64,000 nt of DNA. Source: Ferribacterium limneticum (lineage in GTDB: Bacteria > Pseudomonadota > Gammaproteobacteria > Burkholderiales > Rhodocyclaceae). The stretch is taken from positions 658,001-722,000 of the forward strand of contig NZ_CP075191.1 of NCBI RefSeq assembly GCF_020510625.1, in the 5' to 3' direction. The notes under the pieces are model-generated. The model ran no database searches, was not told the DNA's origin, and worked only from the letters and a program-made list of their open reading frames with translations. Shown here piece after piece: positions 19,396 through 27,741 of the stretch (the first letter of the stretch is position 1; every line of letters starts with the position of its first letter). A program made the translations under genes and the position numbers.

Positions 19396-21624
19396 ATGCG
19401 CTTCCACTTCCCCATCATCATCATCGACGAGGACTTCCGCTCGGAAAATACCTCGGGTTTCGGTATCCGCGCCCTGGCCGAGGCGATCGAGAAGGAGGGC
19501 ATGGAAGTGGTCGGCGTGACCAGCTACGGCGACCTGACCTCGTTCGCCCAGCAGCAGAGCCGCGCCTCGGCTTTCATCCTGTCGATTGACGACGAGGAAC
19601 TGGCGCTGGAGCCCGAAGAGACGCTGGCCGAGCTGCGCGCCTTCGTCAAGGAAATCCGCAACCGCAACGCCGAGATACCGATCTTCCTGCATGGCGAAAC
19701 CCGCACCTCGCGCCACATCCCGAACGACGTGCTGCGCGAGCTGCATGGCTTCATCCACATGTTCGAGGACACGCCGGAGTTCATCGCTCGCAACGTCAAG
19801 CGCGAGGCGCAGGCTTATCTCGATTCGCTGCCGCCGCCGTTCTTCCGGGCGCTGACGCATTACGCGGCCGATGGCTCGTATTCCTGGCACTGCCCCGGCC
19901 ACTCGGGCGGCGTCGCCTTCCTGAAGTCGCCGGTCGGCCAGATGTTCCACCAGTTCTTCGGCGAAAACATGCTGCGTGCCGACGTCTGCAATGCCGTCGA
20001 GGAACTCGGCCAACTGCTCGACCACACTGGCCCGGTCGCCGCTTCCGAGCGCAACGCGGCTCGCATCTTCAATGCTGACCACCTGTATTTCGTCACCAAC
20101 GGCACCTCGACCTCGAACAAGATCGTCTGGCATTCGACCGTCGCGCCGAACGACATCGTCGTCGTCGACCGCAACTGCCACAAGTCCATCCTGCACGCCA
20201 TCATGATGACCGGCGCGATTCCGGTCTTCCTGATGCCGACGCGCAACAACTTCGGCATCATCGGCCCGATCCCGAAGTCGGAATTCCTCTGGGAGAACAT
20301 CCAGAAGAAGATCGCGGCCAATCCGTTCATTACCGACAAGACGGCCAAACCGCGCGTCCTGACCATCACCCAGTCGACCTACGACGGCATCCTCTACAAC
20401 GTCGAGGACATCAAGGAAGAGCTGGACGGCAAGATCGATACCCTGCATTTCGACGAAGCCTGGTTGCCGCACGCCGCCTTCCACGATTTCTACGGCGATT
20501 ACCACGCCATCGGCGCCGATCGCCCGCGCTGCAAGGAGTCGATGATTTTCTCGACGCAATCGACGCACAAGCTGCTGGCTGGCCTGTCGCAGGCGTCGCA
20601 GATCCTGGTGCAGGATGCCGACAACTACAAGCTCGACCGCGACATCTTCAACGAGGCCTACCTGATGCACACCTCGACCTCGCCGCAGTACTCAATCATC
20701 GCCTCGTGCGATGTGGCGGCGGCGATGATGGAAGAGCCGGCCGGTACCGCGCTGGTCGAAGAGTCGATCACCGAAGCCCTTGATTTCCGCCGCGCCATGC
20801 GCAAGGTGGACGAAGAGTGGGGCGCTGACTGGTGGTTCAAGGTCTGGGGGCCGGACGACCTGTCCGAAGAAGGTATCGAGGAGCGCGATGCCTGGATGCT
20901 CAAGCCGGGCGAGCGCTGGCACGGTTTCAGCAATCTGGCCGACGGTTTCAACATGCTCGACCCGATCAAGGCGACCATCATCACCCCGGGCCTCGATGTC
21001 GATGGCGACTTTGCCGACGAATTCGGTATTCCCGCCGCCATCGTCACCAAGTACCTGGCCGAACATGGCGTCATCGTCGAGAAGTGCGGCCTCTACAGCT
21101 TCTTCATCATGTTCACCATCGGCATCACCAAGGGCCGCTGGAACACGCTGGTGACCGCGCTGCAGCAGTTCAAGGACGATTACGACAAGAACCAGCCGCT
21201 GTGGAAGGTGCTGCCCGAGTTCGTGCAGAAGAATCCGCGTTACGAGCGCGTCGGCCTACGTGACCTATGCACGCAGATTCACAGCGTCTACAAGCAGAAC
21301 GACGTGGCCCGCCTGACCACCGAAATGTACCTGTCGGACATGGTGCCGGCGATGCGTCCGGCCGATGCCTTCGCCAAGATGGCGCACCGCGACATCGAGC
21401 GGGTGCCGGTGGATGAATTGCTGGGGCGCGTCACGGCCGTATTGCTGACGCCGTACCCGCCGGGCATCCCGCTGCTGATTCCGGGCGAGCGCTTCAACCA
21501 GACGATTTGCAGCTATCTGAAGTTCGCGCGCGAGTTCAACGCCCGCTTCCCCGGCTTCGAGACCGATGTGCACGGTCTGGTCAAGGGCGCCGATGGCACC
21601 TACTACGTGGATTGCGTGCGCTGA
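19396..21624 (+). CDS. Arginine/lysine/ornithine decarboxylase (PLP-dependent, wing-domain type)
   Basis: A 742-residue fold-type I PLP decarboxylase of the AdiA/LdcI/SpeF group. The N-terminal flavodoxin-like wing domain (residues about 1-130) is followed by the catalytic core with YSWHCPGHSGG, FVTNGTSTSNKIV, and LHFDEAW, where the Asp would bind the pyridine nitrogen. STQSTHKLLAGLSQ carries the Schiff-base Lys near residue 390. The C-terminal domain includes the PYPPGIPLLIPGE motif. The product would be cadaverine, putrescine or agmatine plus CO2, serving acid resistance or polyamine supply. The substrate cannot be decided from sequence alone. No antiporter gene is adjacent, which fits a biosynthetic role better than an acid-stress operon. 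Its terminator lies inside the convergent folA. Confidence 0.9.
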   Translation: MRFHFPIIIIDEDFRSENTSGFGIRALAEAIEKEGMEVVGVTSYGDLTSFAQQQSRASAFILSIDDEELALEPEETLAELRAFVKEIRNRNAEIPIFLHGETRTSRHIPNDVLRELHGFIHMFEDTPEFIARNVKREAQAYLDSLPPPFFRALTHYAADGSYSWHCPGHSGGVAFLKSPVGQMFHQFFGENMLRADVCNAVEELGQLLDHTGPVAASERNAARIFNADHLYFVTNGTSTSNKIVWHSTVAPNDIVVVDRNCHKSILHAIMMTGAIPVFLMPTRNNFGIIGPIPKSEFLWENIQKKIAANPFITDKTAKPRVLTITQSTYDGILYNVEDIKEELDGKIDTLHFDEAWLPHAAFHDFYGDYHAIGADRPRCKESMIFSTQSTHKLLAGLSQASQILVQDADNYKLDRDIFNEAYLMHTSTSPQYSIIASCDVAAAMMEEPAGTALVEESITEALDFRRAMRKVDEEWGADWWFKVWGPDDLSEEGIEERDAWMLKPGERWHGFSNLADGFNMLDPIKATIITPGLDVDGDFADEFGIPAAIVTKYLAEHGVIVEKCGLYSFFIMFTIGITKGRWNTLVTALQQFKDDYDKNQPLWKVLPEFVQKNPRYERVGLRDLCTQIHSVYKQNDVARLTTEMYLSDMVPAMRPADAFAKMAHRDIERVPVDELLGRVTAVLLTPYPPGIPLLIPGERFNQTICSYLKFAREFNARFPGFETDVHGLVKGADGTYYVDCVR

Positions 21625-21633
21625 TTCCTGCCG

Positions 21634-22125
21634 CTATTTGCGGCGATAGGTCACAAAAGAAAACCCCGTTCCGCTTTGGCTGGACGGGGTGTTTTTTTGC
21701 GCGACGTGCCAGTCGGCTGCGCCGATTTCCGGGAACCTGGCATCGCCCTCGGGTTCGAGGTCGACTTCGGTGATTTCCAGTCGGTCGGCGACGGCCATGG
21801 CCTGCGTATAAATCTGCTCACCACCAATGATGAAAATGCTTTCGGCGGTCGACGCCAGCTTCAGGGCCTGGTCGAGAGCGTCGGTCACTTCGGCGCCGGG
21901 GGCGGCGTAATCGGCCTGGCGGCTGATCACGATGTTGCGGCGGCCGGGGAGCGGGCGGAAACGCGGCGGCAACGATTCCCAGGTCTTGCGGCCCATGACC
22001 ACCGTCTGGCCGGCGGTCAGCGTCTTGAAGTGCGCCATGTCCTCCGGAATGTTCCAGATCAAGGTGTTGTCCTTGCCGATGACCCGGTTTTTGGCGATGG
22101 CGGCGATGATGATGATTTCGGACAT
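21634..22125 (-). CDS. folA: Dihydrofolate reductase
   Basis: A 163-residue DHFR that reduces dihydrofolate with NADPH. The N-terminus MSEIIIIAAIAKNRVIGKDNTLIWNIPEDMAHFK shows the usual ARN-like/Met20 loop and the acid that follows it. Further landmarks are VVMGRKTWESLP, IVISRQ and FIIGGEQIYTQAM. The start is placed at 22125; longer in-frame extensions run into glgA and have no DHFR homology. folA begins 8 bases after the glgA stop, so it is the last gene of the glycogen operon, an unusual place for a folate gene. thyA, the enzyme that makes its substrate, lies separately at 36.8 kb. Confidence 0.96.
   Translation of the reverse strand: MSEIIIIAAIAKNRVIGKDNTLIWNIPEDMAHFKTLTAGQTVVMGRKTWESLPPRFRPLPGRRNIVISRQADYAAPGAEVTDALDQALKLASTAESIFIIGGEQIYTQAMAVADRLEITEVDLEPEGDARFPEIGAADWHVAQKNTPSSQSGTGFSFVTYRRK
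21664..21698 (+). terminator. Intrinsic terminator of the decarboxylase gene, inside folA
   Basis: CCCCGT and ACGGGG form a stem around a 14-base loop, followed by tg and seven T on the + strand. It lies 40 bases after the decarboxylase stop and within the 3' coding part of the convergent folA gene. Confidence 0.7.
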
Positions 22126-22133
22126 GCTTGGGT

Positions 22134-23591
22134 TTAACCTCGGGTAGCGATGGCGTCGCGATAGAGCGCAACATACTCGTTGGCCGCGTGCGTCCAGGAA
22201 AAGTCCCGGCGCATGCCGTTCTGCTGGATACGCAGCCACAGTTTCCTGTCCTGCCAGGTGCGGCACACATGCTCGATGGTCAGCCACAGGGCGTGCGGCG
22301 TATCGCCATCCAGCACGAAACCATTGGCCGTCTTGTCGGCCAGGCTGTCTTCGCAGACGTCGACCACCGTATCGGCCAGGCCGCCAGTGGCACGGACAAT
22401 CGGCGGCGTGCCATAGCGCAGGCTGTACATCTGGTTCAGGCCGCAAGGCTCGAAGCGGGAAGGCATCACGAAGCAGTCGGCGCCGGCTTCGATGCGATGG
22501 GCCAGCCCTTCGTCAAAGCCGATCTTGACGACGATCTGTCCCGGGAAGCGCTTGGCCAGATCGATGAAGCCGGCTTCCATCGCCTTGTCACCACTACCCA
22601 GCACGACCAGCTGGGCCGGTAACTTGGGCAGGCCTTCGGCGACGGTGAGCAGCAGGTCGAGGCCCTTCTGGCCGGTCAGGCGGCTGATTACGCCAAACAG
22701 CGGCCGGTCGGCGGTTACTTCCAGGCCCATTTCGGTTTGCAGCGCCGTCTTGTTGGCCCGTTTGGCCGCCAGTCGATTGGCGGCGTAGGCGAAAGGCAGC
22801 GCCGGGTCGGTGGCCGGGTTCCAGAGCTCGGTATCGACGCCGTTCAAAATGCCGCGCAGCGCCGCGCTGCGGTGGCGCAGCAGCGGTGCCAGGCCATAGC
22901 CGAAATGCTCATCCTGGATTTCGCGGGCATAGGTCGGGCTGACCGTGGAAATCTGCGAAGCCAGTTGCAGGCCGGCTTTCAGGAAAGAAAGCTGGTCGTG
23001 ATATTCGACGCCATCGAAACGCCAGGCGTGTTCCGGCAAACCGAGAGAGGCCAGCATGTCGCGGCCGAAGCAGCCCTGGAAGGCGATATTGTGCACGGTC
23101 ACGACGCTGGCCGCACCGCCCTGGTAATGCAGATAAGCCGGGGCAAGGGCGGTCTGCCAGTCATTAGCGTGGACAATGTCAGGCTGCCAGCCGAGCGGCG
23201 AATCCGGCTGGCCGAGGCGGGCGGCAACCCGCGACAGCAGGCCGAAGCGCAGCGCGTTGTCGGGCCAGTCTTGGCCACTGGCATCGAGATAGGGGTTGCC
23301 CGGACGATCGTAGAGTTCGGGGCAGTCGAGCAACAGCAATTCCAGCTGGCCGGCCTTGGCGGTCAGCAGTCGGCAAGCCGGCAGGCCGGGCGCGAAGGCG
23401 GGCAGCTCGGCGGCCATCGTTGCTGCCGGGAAAGCCTGTTTCAGCGCCGGGTAGGCCGGCAGCAGGACGCGGATGTCGTGGCCCGCCTTGCGCAAGGCAG
23501 CCGGCAGGGCGGCGGCAACATCGCCAAGGCCACCGGTCTTGACCCAAGGGGCCATTTCGGAGGTGGCAAAGAGAATCGAGAGCGCGCTCAT
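22134..23591 (-). CDS. glgA: Glycogen synthase (ADP-glucose, GT5)
   Basis: A 485-residue GT-B glycosyltransferase that extends alpha-1,4-glucan from ADP-glucose. The N-terminal KTGGLGDVAAALP motif (Lys18) binds the sugar nucleotide. FEPCGLNQMYSLRYGTPPIVRATGGLADTV, read here as FEPCGL...GTPPIV...GGLADTV, is the C-terminal catalytic signature with the conserved Glu. Length matches E. coli GlgA (477). The start is two bases from the pgi stop, so the two are tightly coupled in the operon glgC-GH57-GH57-glgP-pgi-glgA-folA. Its substrate is made by GlgC, encoded first in the same operon. Confidence 0.96.
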   Translation of the reverse strand: MSALSILFATSEMAPWVKTGGLGDVAAALPAALRKAGHDIRVLLPAYPALKQAFPAATMAAELPAFAPGLPACRLLTAKAGQLELLLLDCPELYDRPGNPYLDASGQDWPDNALRFGLLSRVAARLGQPDSPLGWQPDIVHANDWQTALAPAYLHYQGGAASVVTVHNIAFQGCFGRDMLASLGLPEHAWRFDGVEYHDQLSFLKAGLQLASQISTVSPTYAREIQDEHFGYGLAPLLRHRSAALRGILNGVDTELWNPATDPALPFAYAANRLAAKRANKTALQTEMGLEVTADRPLFGVISRLTGQKGLDLLLTVAEGLPKLPAQLVVLGSGDKAMEAGFIDLAKRFPGQIVVKIGFDEGLAHRIEAGADCFVMPSRFEPCGLNQMYSLRYGTPPIVRATGGLADTVVDVCEDSLADKTANGFVLDGDTPHALWLTIEHVCRTWQDRKLWLRIQQNGMRRDFSWTHAANEYVALYRDAIATRG

Positions 23592-23593
23592 GA

Positions 23594-25174
23594 TTATCCT
23601 TTCAGGGCCGCAATCAGGCCTTGCGTCGAGCTATCGAAGGCCGAGAGGTCGCCATTGCCCTCGATCAGCGGGGTCAATTGGCCGGCCAGTTGTTTGCCGA
23701 GTTCGACGCCCCATTGATCGAAAGCGTTCAGGTTCCACAGCACGCCCAGGCAGAAGACCTTGTGCTCGAACAGGGCGAGCAGTTGCCCCAATGTGTAGGG
23801 GGCGAGCGCCGGCAACAGCAAGGTGTTCGACGGCTGGTTGCCGGGGAATACCTTGTACGGAATCAGGGCCTCCGAGATGCCCGCTGCGCGGACTTCTTCA
23901 GCCGTCTGCCCGAATGCCAGCGCAGCCGATTGGGCCAGGCAATTGGCCAGTAGCGAGGTGTGATGGCCGGGCAGCGGGAAATCGGCTTCGCGCAGCGCCA
24001 CGAAGTCGGCCGGGATGATGTGGCCGCCCTGATGGAAGAGCTGGTAGAACGAGTGCTGGCCGTTGGTGCCGGACTCACCCCAGATCACCGGGCTGGTCGC
24101 GATGTTCAGCGGCTTGCCGTCGCGGTCGACCTGCTTGCCGTTGCTCTCCATTTCCAGCTGCTGCAGGTAGGCCGGAAACAGATGCAGCGACTGGCTGTAG
24201 GGCAGCATGGCCTCGGTCGAGGCGCCGAGGAAATTGGTGTTCCACAGGCTGAGCAGGGCCAGCGTCAGTGGCAGGTTCTCGTCGGCCGGGGTGTCGATGA
24301 AATGCCGGTCCATGGCGCGGGCGCCGGCCAGCAGTTGCTCGAAGTTTTTCCAGCCGATGGCCAGGGCCAGTGAGAGGCCGATGGCTGACCAGATGGAGAA
24401 ACGGCCGCCGACCCAGTCCCAGAACTCGAAGACGTTTTCCGGGCTGATGCCGAATTGCTGCGTCAGTTCAAGGTTGGTTGAGATGGCGACGAAATGGCGG
24501 GCAATGGCGCTTTCCTGGCCGGCCGTGGCGAGCAGCCAGTCGCGAGCCGTGCGGGCGTTGGTCAGGGTTTCCAGGGTCGTGAAAGTCTTGCTGGCGACGA
24601 TGAACAAGGTCGTGCGCGGATTGAGGCTGGCAAGCAGTGGCGCGATGTCGGCGCTATCGACGTTGGCGATGAAATGCACGGCGATATCCGGCTGTTGCCG
24701 CGCCGACAGCGCCAGGGCCGCCATGCGCGGGCCGAGGTCGGAGCCGCCGATGCCGATATTGACGACATCGGTGATGCGCTCGCCGGAAAAACCGCGCCAA
24801 ACGCCGTTATGGATGCTTTCGCAGAACGCCTGCTGGCGGGCCTGTGCAGCGCGGACTTCGGCCGGGGCCTGGTCGCCGGCGCGCAGGGCCGTGTGGCGGA
24901 CAGCGCGGCCTTCGGTGTGGTTGATCGCTTCGCCATCGAGCATCCGGCGGCGCCAGCCGGCGACATCGGCCGTCTCGGCATAGGCGCGCAGCAGCGCCAT
25001 CGTTTCGGCGGTGATCCGTTGCTTGGAATAGTCGAGCAGCAGGCCGTCGTGGTTGAGCGAAAAATGGGCAAAGCGCTGCGGGTCGGCCGCGAATAGGTCG
25101 CGCAGATGCTGTGGGCGCATGGCCTCGGCATGGGCGGCAAGCGCCCGCCAGGCCGGGGTGTCGATGGGGTTCAT
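23594..25174 (-). CDS. pgi: Glucose-6-phosphate isomerase
   Basis: A 526-residue phosphoglucose isomerase interconverting glucose-6-phosphate and fructose-6-phosphate. Signatures are VNIGIGGSDLGPRM near residue 145, the SKTFTTLET phosphate-binding loop, and WGESGTNGQHSFYQLFHQG carrying the catalytic Glu and His region. The start at 25174 overlaps the glgP stop (ATGA), showing translational coupling; the longer frame into glgP is rejected. Its place between glgP and glgA joins phosphorolysis of stored glucan (after phosphoglucomutase, not in this window) to lower glycolysis, and links gluconeogenic carbon to synthesis. Confidence 0.96.
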   Translation of the reverse strand: MNPIDTPAWRALAAHAEAMRPQHLRDLFAADPQRFAHFSLNHDGLLLDYSKQRITAETMALLRAYAETADVAGWRRRMLDGEAINHTEGRAVRHTALRAGDQAPAEVRAAQARQQAFCESIHNGVWRGFSGERITDVVNIGIGGSDLGPRMAALALSARQQPDIAVHFIANVDSADIAPLLASLNPRTTLFIVASKTFTTLETLTNARTARDWLLATAGQESAIARHFVAISTNLELTQQFGISPENVFEFWDWVGGRFSIWSAIGLSLALAIGWKNFEQLLAGARAMDRHFIDTPADENLPLTLALLSLWNTNFLGASTEAMLPYSQSLHLFPAYLQQLEMESNGKQVDRDGKPLNIATSPVIWGESGTNGQHSFYQLFHQGGHIIPADFVALREADFPLPGHHTSLLANCLAQSAALAFGQTAEEVRAAGISEALIPYKVFPGNQPSNTLLLPALAPYTLGQLLALFEHKVFCLGVLWNLNAFDQWGVELGKQLAGQLTPLIEGNGDLSAFDSSTQGLIAALKG

Positions 25175-27741
25175 AGCCAGATCATCAGACCGGTTTCGAG
25201 AGGGTGGATCAGCGACGCATGGGTCGGGAAGATGCGGATGCGGTATTCCAGCTTGCCGCACAATTCCGGCGTCAGTTCCAGGTGGTAACGCATTTCGCCG
25301 TACTCGTTCTGGCCGTCACAGGTCAGCGGATAGTGGCGAACGCGGCCAATGCCGCCGTTGCGGCCCGGGCGGCCGAACAGGGCTTCGAGCGTCACGTCCT
25401 CCGGGCGCAGGCCGTTGAGCTGGACCGCCAGCTCGATGCGGACCGTGCCGCCAAATTTCAGGCGCCGCTCCGGCGTGTCGATGCGATGCAGGCGGACGCC
25501 CGGCCAGGCGGCGCGGACCTTGGTTTTCCAGTCGGCGACATGGCGGGCGACGGCAAAATTGTCAGAAAAATACTGCCGTCCGTGGCCGGCGGCCGGGGCA
25601 TAGAACTTCTTGACGTACTCGCTGACCATGCGGGTCACGTTGAAGCGCGGCGAAATGGTCGCAATGGAGCGCTTCGACATCGCGACCCATTCCGGCGAAT
25701 AGCCCATCGGGCCGGTCCGGTAATAGGTCGGGATCACCTGGTCCTGCAGCAGTTCGTACAGCGTGCGCGCTTCTTCGGCATCGCGCTGGACATCGCTGAG
25801 GTGGCCGGGCACCGGCTTGATCGCCCAGCCATTGGCGATGCCGTCGTCGCCTTCGTCGTAGCCTTCACCCCACCAGCCATCGAGCACCGACAGATTGAGC
25901 GCGCCGTTCATCGCTGCCTTCATGCCGGAGGTGCCGGAGGCTTCGAGCGGGTAGATCGGGTTGTTCAGCCAGACATCGACGCCGGCAACCAGCGAACGCG
26001 ACAGGTGCAGGTCGTAGCCTTCGACGAGCAGGATGCGTCCTTCGAACTCCGGCAGCTTGGCCATTTCGGCGATCTTGCGGATGATTTCCTGGCCCGGCAG
26101 GTCGGCCGGGTGGGCCTTGCCGGCAAACAGGAAGAGCACTGGCCGACCGGCCTGGGTGATGATCTCGCGCAGCCAGGTCGGGTCCTGGAAAAGCAGCGCG
26201 GCGCGCTTGTAGGTGGCGAAGCGGCGGGCGAAGCCGATGGTCAGGATGTTCGGATTGTCCGGGTCGGCGTATTTGAGCAGGCGGTCGAGGTGCGACGGCG
26301 AGCCCTGGTTGCGATGGTGTTGCTCGCGGATGCGCTCGCGCACCAGCTTGAGCAGCTTGGATTTCAGCTGCTGGCGGATGCTCCAGTAGGTGGCGTCGGG
26401 GATGTCGTCAATGCCGTTCCAGTTGGCCGGCTGGGTTTGCCGCTCCTGCCAGCCGATGCCGAGATAGTGCTCGAAGGTTTCGAACCACTCCGGGGCCAGG
26501 AAGGTGGGCAGGTGGACGCCGTTGGTCACGTAGTCCATCGGATTCTCTTCCGGCAGGATCTGCGGCCACAGGTAGCGGCAGATATCGGCCGAAACGTCAC
26601 CGTGGATGCGCGAAACGCCGTTGTGGTGGCGCGAGCCGCGCAGGGCCAGGGCGGTCATGTTGAAATCGGTCTTGCCCGGTTCGGCGCCCAGGCCCATCAG
26701 ATGGTCGCAGCTCAGGCCAAGATCGCCGCACCAGCCGCCGAAATAGTTGCGGATCATTTCCTCCGGGAAGTGATCGTGGCCGGCTGGCACCGGCGTGTGG
26801 GTGGTGAATACGACGTTCGAGGCAACTGCTTCGAGAGCGGCGGCATAGGGCAGGCCGCCCTTGATCAGGCTGCGGATGCGTTCGAGGATCAGGAAGGCAG
26901 CGTGGCCTTCATTGACGTGCCAGACCGTTGGTTTCAGGCCGAGGGCGGCCAGGGCGCGGGTGCCGCCAACACCGAGCAGGATTTCCTGTTCGATGCGCGT
27001 CGTCTTGTCGCCGCCGTAGAGGCGGTGAGTGATTTCGCGGTCGCGCGCGCTATTGATCGGCAGCCAGGTGTCGAGCAGGATCAGCCGGACGTGGCCAACG
27101 GTCACTTCCCAGACCTTGGCCTGGATGCTTCGGCCGGGGAATTCGACCGCGACCAGCACTTCCTGGCCATCGGCATCGAGCACCGGGGTGACCGGCAGGT
27201 CGTCGAAATCCGAATCGTTGTAGGTGGCCTGCTGATGGCCGTCGGCGGTCAGTGTCTGCTGGAAATAGCCCTGGCGGTAGAGCAGGCCGACGCCGATGAA
27301 GGGCAGGCCCATGTCGCTGGCCGCCTTGCAGTGGTCGCCGGCCAGGATGCCGAGGCCGCCGGAATAGATCGGCAGGCTTTCGTGGAAACCGAATTCAGCG
27401 CAGAAGTAGGCGATCAGGTCATCGTCGGCGAAGGGCTGGCCATGCACGTGCGCCATGTTCGGCATCTCGTGGTAGGTGTCGTAGGACGAGACGACGCGAT
27501 TCAAAGCGCCGAGGAAGACCGGGTCTTCGGCAATCGCTTCGAGGCGCTTCTGGTCGGCGCGCTTGAGGAAGGCCTTGGGATTGTGGTTGGTCGCCCGCCA
27601 CAGCGGATGCGACAGGCTGGCGAACAGGCCCTGGGTCGGGCGGTCCCAGCTGTACCAGAGGTTGTTCGACAGTTCTTCGAGGCGCTCCAGGCGTTCCGGA
27701 AGTTGCGGATTGACTTCGAGGTTGAAAACGGTTCCGGTCAT
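25171..27741 (-). CDS. glgP: Alpha-glucan (glycogen) phosphorylase
   Basis: An 856-residue GT35 phosphorylase releasing glucose-1-phosphate from alpha-1,4-glucan. It is of the type with an N-terminal DUF3417 region (LEELSNNLWYSWD near residue 25), rather than the E. coli GlgP/MalP form. The substrate and PLP region includes WHVNEGHAAFLILER, TTHTPVPAGHDHF and the C-terminal EASGTSGMKAAMNGALN, just after which the PLP site is completed. Phosphorylases of this type are common in bacteria with GH57 enzymes, and two GH57 genes lie directly upstream. Its start overlaps the end of the preceding GH57 gene by four bases, and pgi overlaps its own end. Confidence 0.94.
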   Translation of the reverse strand: MTGTVFNLEVNPQLPERLERLEELSNNLWYSWDRPTQGLFASLSHPLWRATNHNPKAFLKRADQKRLEAIAEDPVFLGALNRVVSSYDTYHEMPNMAHVHGQPFADDDLIAYFCAEFGFHESLPIYSGGLGILAGDHCKAASDMGLPFIGVGLLYRQGYFQQTLTADGHQQATYNDSDFDDLPVTPVLDADGQEVLVAVEFPGRSIQAKVWEVTVGHVRLILLDTWLPINSARDREITHRLYGGDKTTRIEQEILLGVGGTRALAALGLKPTVWHVNEGHAAFLILERIRSLIKGGLPYAAALEAVASNVVFTTHTPVPAGHDHFPEEMIRNYFGGWCGDLGLSCDHLMGLGAEPGKTDFNMTALALRGSRHHNGVSRIHGDVSADICRYLWPQILPEENPMDYVTNGVHLPTFLAPEWFETFEHYLGIGWQERQTQPANWNGIDDIPDATYWSIRQQLKSKLLKLVRERIREQHHRNQGSPSHLDRLLKYADPDNPNILTIGFARRFATYKRAALLFQDPTWLREIITQAGRPVLFLFAGKAHPADLPGQEIIRKIAEMAKLPEFEGRILLVEGYDLHLSRSLVAGVDVWLNNPIYPLEASGTSGMKAAMNGALNLSVLDGWWGEGYDEGDDGIANGWAIKPVPGHLSDVQRDAEEARTLYELLQDQVIPTYYRTGPMGYSPEWVAMSKRSIATISPRFNVTRMVSEYVKKFYAPAAGHGRQYFSDNFAVARHVADWKTKVRAAWPGVRLHRIDTPERRLKFGGTVRIELAVQLNGLRPEDVTLEALFGRPGRNGGIGRVRHYPLTCDGQNEYGEMRYHLELTPELCGKLEYRIRIFPTHASLIHPLETGLMIWL

